Notes: generated from the letters alone by a model not told the origin. Counted from the stretch's first letter, positions 26,760 to 37,451 are shown. The stretch is 64,000 nt of DNA from Pseudodesulfovibrio profundus (GCF_900217235.1 NZ_LT907975.1:3013001-3077000); one strand, 5' to 3'. Made by a program: numbers and translations.

Positions 26760-26921
26760 GTGAGTAGTAGGGGTTTTCAAACAACAAGCAGTGGATGGCT
26801 GGATGAAAATGATCTGGAGCAGGTCATATGCACGGCGGATGAAGAACAGGAAAATCTGAAGGCCCTGCAGCGTGAGAGTCAGAAAACGAGAGCTGGAAGT
26901 GGGAAAAGACTGAGTGACTGA
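26760..26921 (+). CDS. Small acidic/charged protein (53 aa), unknown
   Basis: A GTG at 26760 opens a 53-codon frame ending TGA 26919-26921, immediately abutting the convergent gene that ends at 26922. AGAGG lies just upstream, though close. The product has a polar N-terminal part (SSGWLDENDLEQVICTADEEQ) and a helical, basic tail (NLKALQRESQKTR). Codon choice looks coding and an upstream TATAAT fits a promoter. No family recognised. Confidence 0.45.
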   Translation: MSSRGFQTTSSGWLDENDLEQVICTADEEQENLKALQRESQKTRAGSGKRLSD

Positions 26922-27254
26922 TTATTTTTTCCGTCGACTTCTTTTCTTAACTTTGATCGCCTGTTGAATCGACTGCATCTGCTCGTTCAGATCGTTGGCT
27001 ATCTTTCTTCTCCAGACCATGACGCCTGCCAGAGTGACAGTCTGTATGCCACACAGACTCCACACGGTGATCTCCAGAGAGGGGATAAGCATGCCGAGAA
27101 ATATAAGAGCCATGACTAGAACAGCAAAGCCGGAGACAAGGTGCTCATGGTTCAGCCAGTGGCTGTTGAAGGCGGCGATTTGCTTTTCGATTTCCTGCTG
27201 CTCTTCATTCAACTGGTTGATTGTGCGTGGAGCGTTCGTATCTGTAGATGTCAT
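26922..27254 (-). CDS. Small membrane protein with two TM helices, unknown
   Basis: A 110-residue protein with an N-terminal coiled region (INQLNEEQQEIEKQIAAF), two closely spaced TM helices (about 41-60 and 64-83) and a second coiled, very basic tail (QQAIKVKKRSRRKK). Both ends should face the cytoplasm. No family recognised. It stands alone between convergent and divergent neighbours. Start ATG 27254 has GGAG about 13 bases upstream. Confidence 0.65.
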   Translation of the reverse strand: MTSTDTNAPRTINQLNEEQQEIEKQIAAFNSHWLNHEHLVSGFAVLVMALIFLGMLIPSLEITVWSLCGIQTVTLAGVMVWRRKIANDLNEQMQSIQQAIKVKKRSRRKK

Positions 27255-27530
27255 GCGAATGATGTAGCTCCGGCTTTGTCGTTTGGCAATTTGTTTCTTT
27301 TGTATGGAGAGTTCTGATTAGGCTCCCTTTTTACTCGCTCCGTAATATCGGCCCCCCTTAGCATTAATGAGTTGTTTTGACGCAAGCGGCGTCGAAGAGG
27401 GAAGGCGGCTGACGATCAAGTTTGTTTTTTGGTCGACTATGGCTAAAAACTTGATATATAGGCGTTGCATGTGTACGTATGGCCTGTTTCTTGGCTCGGT
27501 TAATGATTCTTCCCCCAATAAGAGGACACC

Positions 27531-28457
27531 ATGCTTAAAAAATTCATGCAGATGGATCTGCCCGTTTCGCGAAAGATGAAATACTCGATTCTCAAGCGGG
27601 TACGCTCCCACGACAAAGGTGCGTTTGAAATCGATTTCACCTACTGCGGTGTCCAGATACCAATCAATATGTTTGATGGTACTCAACGGTCTATCTATTT
27701 GTACGATGGCGATGAAAAATTCATGCTCAATTTTTTACGCGACTATTATGCCATGTTACCCAAAGGAGGCGTTTTTCTTGATATCGGCGCCAACTCCGGT
27801 AACCATGCCATCTGGATGTCGCAGTATGCCGACAAGGTGTATGCATTCGAACCTCAGAAACGCCTCCATGAACGGCTCCGTAATATTTTGAGAGAAAATA
27901 GCGAGGTGGGGAATATTGAAGTCTGTCCCTTTGCTCTGGGCGAAGAAAACAAGACGGACTATATCTACCACATAAGTAAGTATTCCGGCTCATCAAGCAT
28001 CGTCAGAAAACCCGATACGAATGTTCCGCGAGAGGAGATCTCTATTCGTCAGGGGGACGAAGCGATCAGAGAGCTGAATCCCGAGTCCATTGCTGCCGTC
28101 AAGATCGATGTCGAAGGCTATGAACATTTTGTGCTGAAGGGGATCGGGGAAACGCTGGAAAAGTACCGGCCTCTGGTCATTTTCGAGCACGCCGAAGAGA
28201 ACAAGGCATCCTACGGTTCCTTTGAAGGCATGCGTGAACTTTTCCCTGAAGGGTATGAGTTTTACCAGTTTGATCGTCGTGGCGCTTACCGTTACCACAA
28301 CTGCCGCCGCGGTTTCTATACCGTGGTTGATTTCGACTTTGACCTGCCTGTTAGGGCTGTTGCCACCGGAGGCAATGCGAATATCATCGCCTGTCCCGCT
28401 GGTACGGAGATGCCGAAGAAGAACTTCACCCCATGGTCTTTTGAAATCAGGAAGTAG
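27531..28457 (+). CDS. FkbM-family methyltransferase
   Basis: A 308-residue protein with the FkbM-type AdoMet fold: motif I FLDIGANSGNHAIWMS (about 81-96), VYAFEPQKRLHERL, then KIDVEGYEHFVLKGI and RPLVIFEHAE. FkbM enzymes methylate hydroxyl groups on sugars or small metabolites. It has no neighbouring sugar-synthesis genes apart from its general surroundings, so the substrate is unknown; a surface polysaccharide or glycan is plausible. Cytoplasmic. Start ATG 27531 has AGAGGA upstream. Confidence 0.9.
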   Translation: MLKKFMQMDLPVSRKMKYSILKRVRSHDKGAFEIDFTYCGVQIPINMFDGTQRSIYLYDGDEKFMLNFLRDYYAMLPKGGVFLDIGANSGNHAIWMSQYADKVYAFEPQKRLHERLRNILRENSEVGNIEVCPFALGEENKTDYIYHISKYSGSSSIVRKPDTNVPREEISIRQGDEAIRELNPESIAAVKIDVEGYEHFVLKGIGETLEKYRPLVIFEHAEENKASYGSFEGMRELFPEGYEFYQFDRRGAYRYHNCRRGFYTVVDFDFDLPVRAVATGGNANIIACPAGTEMPKKNFTPWSFEIRK

Positions 28458-28497
28458 GGCCTTTTCTGTCAACCCTGACGGGATAAGGCTCTTTCAA

Positions 28498-29412
28498 TTA
28501 TCGGGGCCAAATGGCTGGCTCTTCCGCTATCTCCTGGAATTCCTTCAGTGTCTCTATAAATTTCTTGAGAATCACAGATTCATTTTTCGCTTTCCAAAGC
28601 GCCGTGATTTCCCACTGTGGCAAATCACCATCCAGTGGTTTGAAGGAGACGCCAGACCGCTTGTCCCTTGCACTGGAGGCAGGCACCAATGCAACACCCA
28701 ACCCAGTGGAAACAAGTGCCACAGTGGATTGTTCTGTGTTGACCTCCTGCACGATGTTCGGCATGAATCCCGCCTTGTGGAATGAACCTATCAGCGATCG
28801 ATACAGCGCAGGTTGGGCGATTCGCTGGTTGAAGATCAGCGGTTCGCCCTCCAGATCGCGAATGTCAATCCGGTCTTTTTTCGAGAAATGGTGCCCATCC
28901 GGAATGGCAAGGACATATGGTTCACGCAGAAACAGCATGGACTTAAGGCCTGTCGTGTCATGCCCGAACAGTCGCACAAACGCGATGTCCAAACGGTCGC
29001 TGCGGAGAACCGGCAACTGCTCGGTGGTCGACTTGGCAGAAAAATCAAGACGAATATTGGGATTGGCCTCCCGGAATGCACGGATCGCCATGGGAAGCTG
29101 GCTCAGCGACGCAGGGCCGATGAAACCTATGCGCAGCATGCCTTCCAGGCCTTGTGCCATGTCCTGAATGCAGGCCACAGCTTCGGTCAGGCGGTCCTGA
29201 ATATCCCTGCAGCGAACCAGAAATTCTTCTCCCTCGGGCGTGAGCGATACGCGCCGACTGGTTCTCTCCAACAGCTTGACCTCCAGCTCTTCTTCCAGTC
29301 GTTTTATCTGTTGAGAGAGTGGGGGTTGGGCTATATGGCACCGCTGTGCAGCCTTGCCGAAGTGGAGTTCTTCTGCAACGGCAATGAAGTATTTGATCTG
29401 TCTGAGTTCCAT
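28498..29412 (-). CDS. LysR-family transcriptional regulator
   Basis: This 304-residue protein has the LysR N-terminal winged helix-turn-helix (MELRQIKYFIAVAEELHFGKAAQRCHIAQPPLSQQIKRLE) and a two-lobe effector domain. LysR members usually control divergent genes; here that is the small exported protein at 29509. The ~96-bp intergenic space is AT-rich and contains T-N11-A candidates. It closely follows the convergent FkbM gene with little space. Effector unknown. Confidence 0.94.
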   Translation of the reverse strand: MELRQIKYFIAVAEELHFGKAAQRCHIAQPPLSQQIKRLEEELEVKLLERTSRRVSLTPEGEEFLVRCRDIQDRLTEAVACIQDMAQGLEGMLRIGFIGPASLSQLPMAIRAFREANPNIRLDFSAKSTTEQLPVLRSDRLDIAFVRLFGHDTTGLKSMLFLREPYVLAIPDGHHFSKKDRIDIRDLEGEPLIFNQRIAQPALYRSLIGSFHKAGFMPNIVQEVNTEQSTVALVSTGLGVALVPASSARDKRSGVSFKPLDGDLPQWEITALWKAKNESVILKKFIETLKEFQEIAEEPAIWPR

Positions 29413-29508
29413 GATTCAGACTTAATATGTATCAATAAAATTGTAAAGATATATTGGACATATTCATGGTGCTTTTCTAGCTTCTGAAAAAGCCCTTGGA
29501 GGTCCATT

Positions 29509-29979
29509 ATGCAGTATTTGATTCCATTATTACTTGTTTTGAGTGTGCACGTTTTTTTCGCTGTCGGCGTGGCTTTTGCAAATGATTCGGTAGAGCGTCA
29601 GAATCATGATTCAGTTTCAGTTTGTCCTGCCGTACTGTGTGATGCAGGCTTGATTATTGACAGGCGGGGAACGGTTTATGCGTCAAATAGTCAATCAGGA
29701 GAGGTGTTTGTTGTTGCTCCCGGTGATGAACCCAGGCTTTTGGCTTCCATAGAAGGGCGCATCACAGCTATGGGAGTGGACAGAAGGCGTTCAGTTTTCG
29801 TGGCAGTGGAAGATGGAAGAGTTTTCCGTGTCAGGCCCGAGGGACGGGCCAAGTTGGTTTACCGCTTGGACGGAGTGCCGGTCGCGTTGAATGTGGACAG
29901 GGATGGCGGACTGGTCGTTATGCTCGACACTGGCCGCATACAATGGGTGCCATTCGGTTCACTTGTTAATGAAGAATAG
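29509..29979 (+). CDS. Exported beta-propeller-like small protein, unknown
   Basis: ATG 29509 has GGAGG upstream. The 156-residue product has a signal peptide (to about residue 24, AFAND). It then has four short beta-repeat units of the kind GTVYASNSQSGEVFVVAPG / DGRVFRVRPEG / DTGRIQWVPF, resembling NHL/SMP-30-type blades but too few for a full propeller. The likely location is the periplasm. It is divergent from the LysR gene, so it may be that regulator's target. No established family. Confidence 0.65.
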   Translation: MQYLIPLLLVLSVHVFFAVGVAFANDSVERQNHDSVSVCPAVLCDAGLIIDRRGTVYASNSQSGEVFVVAPGDEPRLLASIEGRITAMGVDRRRSVFVAVEDGRVFRVRPEGRAKLVYRLDGVPVALNVDRDGGLVVMLDTGRIQWVPFGSLVNEE

Positions 29980-30027
29980 TGAATATAATGCTATTGTTTT
30001 TCTGTATGTTTGACGATAAGGAAAGGT

Positions 30028-30291
30028 ATGAAAGCTATAGTAGCAACCATGGGCATAGTTGGGCTATGCGGATACATATGGGCAGTTGTCGAACTGCTCC
30101 TTGCCGCTCCCTTGTGGTGCAACTTGCTCGGTGGTGCTTTGTTGGGAATCTATTTGGGTGCCGCCATGTTCCTGGCATATCTGATCATTACGGATGAAAA
30201 CCGTACGATCAAAAAGACGCTTAAACAGGGGATAAGCGTCGGAACAGCATTTCTTCGCCCTGTGAAGTCCTGTTTTTGCCGGAACAAATAA
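30028..30291 (+). CDS. Small two-TM membrane protein, unknown
   Basis: ATG 30028 is preferred (AAGGAAAGGT just upstream). The 87-residue protein has two TM helices (about 4-25 and 33-56, the latter rich in Gly), then a basic C-terminal tail with a Cys pair (SCFCRNK). It follows the exported beta-repeat protein by 48 bases and may be in the same operon. Function unknown. Confidence 0.6.
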   Translation: MKAIVATMGIVGLCGYIWAVVELLLAAPLWCNLLGGALLGIYLGAAMFLAYLIITDENRTIKKTLKQGISVGTAFLRPVKSCFCRNK

Positions 30292-30320
30292 GCCGGAATC
30301 GCCTCTCTACGCACTGAACG

Positions 30321-31184
30321 TTAGAAGTTCAGATCGTGTGTCTTTTTCTTACTTGTCTGCTTGGGTGAAGCACTTGATGCGGCGAAAACTCTCGGTTCTG
30401 CCTGTTTGAGCAGTTTCTTTGCTTCGACATTGAGCGGATTGCGATCAACAGCGGCCGAAGCGTTGTTGAATACCTCGCCCCATTCCCGTTTCTTGAGATG
30501 CAACTTGGCAAGGCGAAGATAGAGATTCTCGCTGGAACCAACGTAGCGCATGCACTCCTTGATCGCGTTGATGGCCTTGTCTGTTTCCTCCATTCCTTCG
30601 TAGCAGAGGATCAGCGCATTGTGCGCGCGGATATCATTTTGCTGCACTTGGATGGCTTTCACAAGGTATTCAACTGCTTCGGGAAACATGCCGAAGTTTG
30701 CCAGACGGTTTCCAATATCCGAGTCTATCCCTTCAATATCCTGAAAGTATTCTGAAATTTTCCGATACAGCTTCCGTGCTTCCAGTTGATTGTCAGACTT
30801 GACCAGTTTTTCCGCCTTGATCAGGTTGTCATCAAGCACGCCCAGTCTTTTTCGCAACTTGGCAACACGGGCTTTCTCCATGGCTTCGCCGAGCTTCTTG
30901 TGCAGGCGAATGAGTTTGCCGTAAAAAGCCTTTTCCTTGCCCTTCTGGTAGGTGAGGCCGTTGGGGAACAGCTTCTGGATCATGGGCATCTTGTTGAGAT
31001 CGCGCATGGCTTCATCCAGGTGCGCGTGTATCTCGAACTTTTCAGCTCCGAAAATGGGGCTGGTAACCAGATTTTTCAGTGCGTTTGCCAGGCACTCAAG
31101 TGTCCTGAGGTACTCGTTCTTTTTAGCATATGCACGAGCCCGGGCAATGTCTTCGCGTATGGTTTTTGCTGATATTTGAGACAT
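30321..31184 (-). CDS. TPR-repeat protein
   Basis: A 287-residue soluble protein. The N-terminal half is helical and rich in Lys/Arg. The C-terminal half contains tetratricopeptide-type repeats (AVEYLVKAIQVQQNDIRAHNALILCYEGMEETDKAINAIKECMRYV...NLYLRLAKLHLKKREWGEVFNNASAAVDRNPLN). TPRs scaffold protein-protein contacts. No partner is evident. It is divergent from the M48 peptidase and convergent with the small membrane gene. No signal peptide. Confidence 0.8.
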   Translation of the reverse strand: MSQISAKTIREDIARARAYAKKNEYLRTLECLANALKNLVTSPIFGAEKFEIHAHLDEAMRDLNKMPMIQKLFPNGLTYQKGKEKAFYGKLIRLHKKLGEAMEKARVAKLRKRLGVLDDNLIKAEKLVKSDNQLEARKLYRKISEYFQDIEGIDSDIGNRLANFGMFPEAVEYLVKAIQVQQNDIRAHNALILCYEGMEETDKAINAIKECMRYVGSSENLYLRLAKLHLKKREWGEVFNNASAAVDRNPLNVEAKKLLKQAEPRVFAASSASPKQTSKKKTHDLNF

Positions 31185-31434
31185 GGTGATTAAGTTTTAC
31201 CATTTTTGTCTAAGTTTTTACATGTACGCTAATACAGGTATGAGGTTTTAGCAAGCAGGATGGGAAGTTACCACTAGTTTCAGGCAGACGGGGCGAGTTT
31301 TCCACAAGGAAAAACACCCACAGTGCTGACAAGTGGAGTCGATTTTTCTCACATGCCATTGACGCGACTGTCGAGTCTGTATAATTTACCTGCCCATCCC
31401 ATATTCTGTGATTCATCTTACTTGTGGAGTCGAA

Positions 31435-32667
31435 TTGAATACCTATCTTGTCGTAATTCTTGCATCTCTTGTTTTGAGTTGGTTGTTGGGAATTGTCTCC
31501 AACTACTACAACAAACGACATATGGTTTCTCGTCTTCCCGATGAGTTTCGCGATGTCTACGATGATCGGAAGTACTCGGAATCCCAGGAATACGCCAGAG
31601 CAAATATGCGTTTTTCGTCCATTGCGGATTCAATCAGCATGGCAATAACCATTGGGTTCATCCTTCTGGGCGGTTTCAACTGGCTTGATCAACTTGTCCG
31701 CTCCTGGGAACTTGCTCCACTGTTGAGTGGACTTGCCTATATCGGCCTGTTGAGCTTAGCCAGTTGGACTGTCAGTCTGCCCTTTGAAATCTATCAGACT
31801 TTCGTTCTTGAGAGCCGCTTCCAATTCAATAATACAACGCCATGGACATTTGTCGTTGATCGACTGAAAGGATTGATTCTGACCGCAATCCTTGGCGGTG
31901 GTTTGCTGGCCGGAGTGCTTTACTTCTTTGGCAGTGCAGGCGAATGGGCCTGGATGTGGTGCTGGGTACTGGCTGTGGCATTCAGTTTGGGTATTACCTA
32001 TGTTGCTCCCACCTGGATACTTCCCCTTTTCAATACCTTTTCCCCGCTTGAAGAAGGGGAGTTGCGTACAGCCCTTGAAGCCTATGCGCGAAAGTCCGAT
32101 TTTGAACTGGAAGGGATATTTGTCATGGATGGATCGCGCCGGACCTCCAAGGGCAATGCGTTTTTTACTGGATTCGGTAAGCGAAAGCGAATCGCCTTGT
32201 TCGACACGTTGCTCAAGGAGCAGAGCGTGGAGGAAATAACGGCTGTTCTTGCCCATGAAGTCGGCCATTCCAAGCGGGGTCATATTCGCAAACAATTGAT
32301 TCTTGCCACGATCAAGACAGGTGCCGTGTTTTATCTGTTGTCGCTTTTCCTGGACTCCAAAGGACTGTTCGATGCTTTTGGAATGGAGCACATGTCGGTC
32401 TACGCAGGACTTGTCTTTTTTACCCTGCTGTATACGCCCATTTCAATGGTTCTCGGTGTGGTCGGGAACTATCTATCGCGTAAATACGAGTTTGAAGCGG
32501 ATGCCTTTGCTGCCGAGACCACAAACAATCCGGGCGCCATGATTTCCGCCCTCAAGAAGCTGTCAGCCAACAATCTTTCCAACTTGACCCCACACCCACT
32601 CGTTGTCTGGTTGGAGTACAGTCACCCTCCGGTGCTCGAACGAGTACGGGTTCTGAAAAACAGATGA
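31435..32667 (+). CDS. M48 Ste24-type membrane metalloprotease
   Basis: A TTG at 31435 with GGAG seven bases upstream is the likely start; the ATG at 31408 has no site. The 410-residue protein has several TM helices, an N-terminal M48-associated region and the zinc motif HEVGH, plus a downstream Glu in YEFEADAFAAE. This matches the CAAX-protease/Ste24 family, integral membrane zinc proteases that act in membrane protein quality control in bacteria. Single gene with a bidirectional terminator shared with the chemoreceptor at 32724. Confidence 0.92.
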   Translation: MNTYLVVILASLVLSWLLGIVSNYYNKRHMVSRLPDEFRDVYDDRKYSESQEYARANMRFSSIADSISMAITIGFILLGGFNWLDQLVRSWELAPLLSGLAYIGLLSLASWTVSLPFEIYQTFVLESRFQFNNTTPWTFVVDRLKGLILTAILGGGLLAGVLYFFGSAGEWAWMWCWVLAVAFSLGITYVAPTWILPLFNTFSPLEEGELRTALEAYARKSDFELEGIFVMDGSRRTSKGNAFFTGFGKRKRIALFDTLLKEQSVEEITAVLAHEVGHSKRGHIRKQLILATIKTGAVFYLLSLFLDSKGLFDAFGMEHMSVYAGLVFFTLLYTPISMVLGVVGNYLSRKYEFEADAFAAETTNNPGAMISALKKLSANNLSNLTPHPLVVWLEYSHPPVLERVRVLKNR

Positions 32668-32675
32668 GTATTCCA

Positions 32676-32713
32676 AAATAACAGTGCCGCAGGTGATTGC
32701 AGCACTGTTATTT
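32676..32713. terminator. Bidirectional terminator between M48 peptidase and chemoreceptor
   Basis: AAATAACAGTGC (32676-32687) pairs with GCACTGTTATTT (32702-32713). A/T tracts on both sides serve the two convergent genes. Confidence 0.88.
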
Positions 32714-32723
32714 GGGTTATTGC

Positions 32724-34634
32724 TTAGAACTTTTCAAACTCATCGGAGTCGTCCGCATAGTTGCCTATCGCTCTAGGTTGCGTGGCCTGCAAAGAGTTGG
32801 GTCTTGATGTGACCACTGAGACATTGCGTCGGGAGTGGTGTTCGACCTGGAAGAACTCCATGGCCTGCTGCAATTGTACAGCCTGGCTCGAAAGCTCCTG
32901 CGAGGTGGCAGACAGTTCTTCAGAAAAGGACGCATTTTTCTGCACTACGACATCGAGATGTTGAATGGAGGTGGTGATCTGCTGGGCTGATTCGTGCTGC
33001 TCGCCACTGGCGGCGGCAACTTCCTGCACCAGTTCCTCGTTATGTTTAATGTCTTTAACCACCTGCTCCAACATGGTTCCGGCTTTTTCCGCTACCTCAA
33101 GGCTATTGCCTGTCAGTTCGCTGATCTCCGATGCAGCGGTGCCGGAATGCTCGGCCAGCTTTCGGACTTCGGCTGCGACTACGGCAAATCCTTTGCCATG
33201 CTCTCCGGCACGGGCGGCTTCAATGGCGGCGTTCAGTGCCAGAAGGTTGGTCTGGCGTGCGATATCTTCAATGATGGATGTGCGTTCAGCAATATCCCGC
33301 ATGGCCTGGACGGTCTTTTTGACAGCCTCGCCACCTTCCTGCGCATCATTGGCTGTTCGGACGGCGATGTCGCGGGTCTTTCGTGCGGTCTCCAGGTTCT
33401 GGGCAATGTTCTGTGACATGAGTTCCATGGATGCGGAAATCTCTTCGACGCTGGCAGCCTGTTCCACCGACCCTTCGCTCATCTGTTGTGCCGATGCTGC
33501 AATCTCCTCGCTGCCGGAAGCGACCATCTCGGCCGATTTTTTTACACTTCCCACGACATCTCGTAGCTTATGAAGCATTCTGCCCAGTGAACGGATGAGT
33601 CGTCCCAACTCGCTGGGGGACTCGCTGTGTATATTTGAAATCAGATCACCGCTAGAGAGGCGCTCGGCCATGCCCATCCCGTCGGTTACCGGTCGGATGG
33701 CGAACTTGTTCAGGAATGCGATGACGATACCACCGACCAGCATGATGATGCCGAATCCGGTTCCGGCAAGCACGTAACCTTGCTGAATGGCTCCGGATGC
33801 AAGGTCGCTTTCATAGGCGGACATGCAGACGATCCAGTTGGTGGTCGGGTCTTCCTTGAATACCAGAATCTTGTCACGGCCTTCCCATGCATAGGTTATC
33901 TGGCCGTTTTTCTGCTGAATGGCGGTCCTGACGAATGAGTCGCTGCTGCGATCTTCAAGGATGATCGATTTTTCTTTGGGGTGGTATATGAATCGCCCGG
34001 TTGCATCGATGATGAAACCATACCCTTCCTTGCCGATAACCACCGGATCGATGAATGTTTTGCAAAAGGATTCCCACTGGGCCAGCAGTGCGACCGCACC
34101 GATGATTTGCCCATTGTTGTCGAATACCGGTGTGCTGATCGCGAAGAACAGGGAGTCGTCGGTTACGGATTGCATCACCGTTTGGGAAATCACGTTCTCC
34201 TCACCACGGAGGGGGGCCTGGACATACCCGCGCTGTTTCAGGTCCAGCCCGACGATGTTCTTGTCTCCAATGACACCGGCCACGCATCTGCCCGCCGGAT
34301 TGACAACGATTGCACCGTAGAGGTTGTCATTGTTGCTAACATATTCGGAGAGGATCTCTTGGGCTTGACCAACTTCCTCCGTGCGAAGGGCGCTGACAAC
34401 TTCCCATCTGTCGGCCAACGCGTGTGTGGCGGCCTGACTGTCCTCGATAAAAAGCTGCATGGCGGCGGCAATATTGTTGGTCTGGGATGCGGCAGCAGAC
34501 GATTCCGAGGCAAGAATCATATCGTAAGAGGAGTCATTGACGTAGAGTACAAGGCCGGTGATGGCTACTGAGATGGTTAGGACGATTGGGATTAATATGG
34601 TTCTTTTGAGGCTTTTGGATATCCAGTGTAACAT
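32724..34634 (-). CDS. Methyl-accepting chemotaxis protein with double-Cache-type sensor
   Basis: A 636-residue receptor. TM1 (about 11-31) is followed by a long periplasmic double-Cache-like domain ([52 protein letters not shown]), TM2 (about 285-308), HAMP, and the signalling domain with tip [20 protein letters not shown]. dCache receptors commonly bind amino acids or other small molecules. The C terminus EFEKF fits the CheR-binding x-aromatic-x-x-aromatic pattern. Start ATG 34634 has GAGGGC upstream. Confidence 0.93.
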   Translation of the reverse strand: MLHWISKSLKRTILIPIVLTISVAITGLVLYVNDSSYDMILASESSAAASQTNNIAAAMQLFIEDSQAATHALADRWEVVSALRTEEVGQAQEILSEYVSNNDNLYGAIVVNPAGRCVAGVIGDKNIVGLDLKQRGYVQAPLRGEENVISQTVMQSVTDDSLFFAISTPVFDNNGQIIGAVALLAQWESFCKTFIDPVVIGKEGYGFIIDATGRFIYHPKEKSIILEDRSSDSFVRTAIQQKNGQITYAWEGRDKILVFKEDPTTNWIVCMSAYESDLASGAIQQGYVLAGTGFGIIMLVGGIVIAFLNKFAIRPVTDGMGMAERLSSGDLISNIHSESPSELGRLIRSLGRMLHKLRDVVGSVKKSAEMVASGSEEIAASAQQMSEGSVEQAASVEEISASMELMSQNIAQNLETARKTRDIAVRTANDAQEGGEAVKKTVQAMRDIAERTSIIEDIARQTNLLALNAAIEAARAGEHGKGFAVVAAEVRKLAEHSGTAASEISELTGNSLEVAEKAGTMLEQVVKDIKHNEELVQEVAAASGEQHESAQQITTSIQHLDVVVQKNASFSEELSATSQELSSQAVQLQQAMEFFQVEHHSRRNVSVVTSRPNSLQATQPRAIGNYADDSDEFEKF

Positions 34635-35043
34635 TTTTTTGCCCTCTTTTAGGTGATTTAAAAATATTATCTTATGTTGTTTTGGTTAAAATCCTTCTAA
34701 CGCTGTTTGAATAATTGTTTAGGTTATCTCTGTGTGACGTAGAGTGGCGCATCCTAACTAACAATTATAATTATGATTATACTTATCAATGGATAGGGTT
34801 GAGAAAAGAGATAGGTTCAATTGGTTTTAATCCCTTGGAAAGTTGGTTTCTGTCGGCAGTAGTGTCTGCAGCGTGCTGGCAGGATAGCTGAATCAGCCAG
34901 TGGGCGTGTATCGGTTGCATGGAAATCGTGTAGAGGATATGTCAAATTAATAAGTGGTTACGTAGCTGTTACATGGTACCGTGCGCTCGGTGTTTCACGG
35001 ATGCTCGTTCATCGCTTGATCAATAAAACAATGGAGTCGTAAC
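34635..35043. other. 409-bp intergenic region, no gene seen
   Basis: An AT-rich region between the divergent chemoreceptor and phosphoglucomutase genes. It should carry both promoters. No convincing ORF, hairpin or repeat is seen. Confidence 0.5.
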
Positions 35044-36681
35044 GTGGCTTTGCATGAGTTGGCGGGTCAGCCCGCTCCCCAGGATTTGCTTGTCAATGTC
35101 CCCCGATTGGTATCGGCCTATTACCTGACAAAACCCGATCCTGCCGAGCCGGGGTGCCGGGTGTCGTTTGGGACTTCCGGGCATCGTGGGTCTTCTCTGG
35201 ATGGGAGCTTCAACGAAGACCACATTCTGGCTGTATCTCAGGCCGTGTGTGAACATAGGGCTGCCGCCGGAATAGACGGGCCATTGTTTTTGGGTATGGA
35301 TACTCATGCTCTCAGCGAGCCAGCACTGGCCTCGGCTGTGGAAGTCTTTGCTGCCAACGGGGTTGATGTCAGGTTGCAGGAAGGGCTTGGATACACGCCG
35401 ACGCCCGTCATATCCCATGCAATCTTGAGCTGGAATGCCGGTCGTCAATCAGGGGTGGCTGACGGAGTGGTCATCACGCCGTCCCACAATCCGCCCCGTG
35501 ATGGTGGGTACAAGTACAATCCCCCGGCAGGTGGTCCGGCTCCAGGTGAGGTGACCTCTGCCATTGAAAACCGAGCCAACGAAATTTTACGAAACGGGCT
35601 GAAGGATGTCCGCCGCATACCTTTTGAAAAGGCGCTCAAGGCTGACACCACTGTCATGTACGACTACATCACGCCGTATGTCGACGATCTCACCAATGTC
35701 GTGGATATGGATTTGATCAGCAGCGCCGGTGTAAAGATCGGTGTGGATCCCATGGGCGGCTCAGGCATTGCCTTTTGGGAGCCCATGGCAGAAAAGTACG
35801 GCCTGAACCTGACGCTGACCAATACGGTTGTTGATCCTGCCTTTTCATTCATGACCGTGGACAGGGACGGGAAAATCCGCATGGATTGCTCGTCCCCCTA
35901 TGCCATGGCTTCGCTGATCAAGCTCAAGGATTCCTATGACATCGCGTTCGGGAATGACCCCGATTACGATCGCCACGGCATCGTCACCCGCAGCAGCGGC
36001 CTGTTGAATCCCAATCACTATCTCGCCGTTGCCGTGCAGTACCTCTTTTCTCATCGACCGGATTGGAGCACCAAGGCGGCCATCGGCAAAACCCTGGTGT
36101 CCAGCTCCATGATAGATCGCGTGGCAGCAGACCTTGGCAGACATCTCAATGAGGTGCCTGTGGGGTTCAAGTGGTTTGTGGATGGTCTGGTGGATGGTTC
36201 GTGTGCTTTCGGAGGAGAAGAGTCAGCCGGTGCGAGCTTTGTGCGGTTCGATGGGTCTGTCTGGACCACGGATAAGGACGGCATCATCATGAACCTGCTG
36301 GCCGCGGAAATAACGGCGCGGACAGGGCGTGACCCCGGTGAATTGTACAAGGATTTGGAAGAGAAACACGGTTCGCCCATATACGAGCGCATGCAGGCTC
36401 CGGCCACGCGGGAACAGAAAGCCGCCATTGCGTCGCTGTCGCCGGATGTGGTGAAGGCCGACACTCTGGCTGGTGAGCCGATCACGGCCAAGCTGACCCA
36501 TGCCCCCGGCAACGGCGCTGCAATAGGGGGCCTCAAAGTGACCACGGAAAACGGCTGGTTCGCAGCTCGACCATCCGGCACCGAGGACATCTACAAAATT
36601 TACGGCGAATCCTTCAAAGGGCAGGACCATTTGAAGGCCATTCAGGAAGAAGCGCAGGCAATTGTTTCCGCCCTGTTCTAA
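35044..36681 (+). CDS. pgm: Phosphoglucomutase, alpha-D-glucose-phosphate specific
   Basis: A GTG start at 35044 has GGAG upstream. The 545-residue protein is of the Pgm type: [12 protein letters not shown] at the N terminus, the catalytic phosphoserine loop [11 protein letters not shown], the Mg-binding NDPDYDRHG, the sugar-specific GGEESAGAS, and the phosphate-binding [13 protein letters not shown]. It interconverts glucose-1-phosphate and glucose-6-phosphate, linking glycolysis with glycogen, trehalose and envelope sugar synthesis. Single-gene unit in the cytoplasm. Confidence 0.96.
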   Translation: MALHELAGQPAPQDLLVNVPRLVSAYYLTKPDPAEPGCRVSFGTSGHRGSSLDGSFNEDHILAVSQAVCEHRAAAGIDGPLFLGMDTHALSEPALASAVEVFAANGVDVRLQEGLGYTPTPVISHAILSWNAGRQSGVADGVVITPSHNPPRDGGYKYNPPAGGPAPGEVTSAIENRANEILRNGLKDVRRIPFEKALKADTTVMYDYITPYVDDLTNVVDMDLISSAGVKIGVDPMGGSGIAFWEPMAEKYGLNLTLTNTVVDPAFSFMTVDRDGKIRMDCSSPYAMASLIKLKDSYDIAFGNDPDYDRHGIVTRSSGLLNPNHYLAVAVQYLFSHRPDWSTKAAIGKTLVSSSMIDRVAADLGRHLNEVPVGFKWFVDGLVDGSCAFGGEESAGASFVRFDGSVWTTDKDGIIMNLLAAEITARTGRDPGELYKDLEEKHGSPIYERMQAPATREQKAAIASLSPDVVKADTLAGEPITAKLTHAPGNGAAIGGLKVTTENGWFAARPSGTEDIYKIYGESFKGQDHLKAIQEEAQAIVSALF

Positions 36682-36695
36682 TCACAGGGCGGTCA

Positions 36696-37307
36696 TTATA
36701 CCGTCAGATTGAGTCCGGTGTAGCTCTGTCCGTAGCCCAGCATCAACCCGCCGCCCTTGAACCAGTTGGTAGGATCGCTGTTGTCCTCGTACCACCAGGA
36801 CATGGCCTGCTGTTGGAGGCTCTGCTTCAGCTCCGTGTTGGTCAGTTGGTTTTCTGATACTTTGGTCAGTTTACCCAGCTGGATGATCTTGTTGAATTCA
36901 TCCACTTTTTCCGGGTTGTCTTCAAAGTACTTGTCGATGGTCTCCTTGTTAGGATGACCTTCGGCGGTGGTGACCTTCCCGGTGACAGGATCGTAGGTCA
37001 GGGGGAATTCCTTGCTGATGTCCACGCCGAGCGCTTCAAGGTCGGCCATGACCGAGGCGTCCCATGTCACTTCCAGTTGCTTGCGATACTCCTCGACCTC
37101 GCGAAACGAGAGCTTGCCGTCGCTGCCTTTGGGGATATCCTCAAGATATCTTTGTATCTCGCTCCCCATGGAACTCATAACCCGGGAGTTGGCGGTCTGC
37201 TCTGATGCTTTGGTCGTCGAGGTCTCGGTGCCGGTTTGTTCAGCCAGTTGTTTCAAGAGCGAACTGGTTTCCGAATATACGCTGCTGCCGATGCTGGAAG
37301 TGGTCAT
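36696..37307 (-). CDS. Hypothetical protein with EF-hand-like segment (203 aa)
   Basis: A 203-residue protein: Ser/Thr-rich N terminus, then IPKGSDGKLSFREVEEYRKQL, which resembles an EF-hand-like calcium loop and helix, and a C terminus ending in aromatic and Gly-rich sequence (SWWYEDNSDPTNWFKGGGLMLGYG). No signal peptide. It lies upstream in the same direction as nothing else and is convergent with pgm; the Maf-type glycosylation gene is read toward it from the right, separated by a terminator. No family is recognised, and the EF-hand is a single weak match. Confidence 0.6.
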   Translation of the reverse strand: MTTSSIGSSVYSETSSLLKQLAEQTGTETSTTKASEQTANSRVMSSMGSEIQRYLEDIPKGSDGKLSFREVEEYRKQLEVTWDASVMADLEALGVDISKEFPLTYDPVTGKVTTAEGHPNKETIDKYFEDNPEKVDEFNKIIQLGKLTKVSENQLTNTELKQSLQQQAMSWWYEDNSDPTNWFKGGGLMLGYGQSYTGLNLTV

Positions 37308-37451
37308 GAGAAACTCACAAGTTGAAGTTGGTGGAACTTTTTTCCCTTTGCCGGATCAAGCATAAGCCGTGCCATCATTGGTGATTGGGGGCTATCCGTC
37401 AGCAGGAAACGAAACGAAGGGGGCGCGTGGATTTGGATTGCAAACAAAAAA

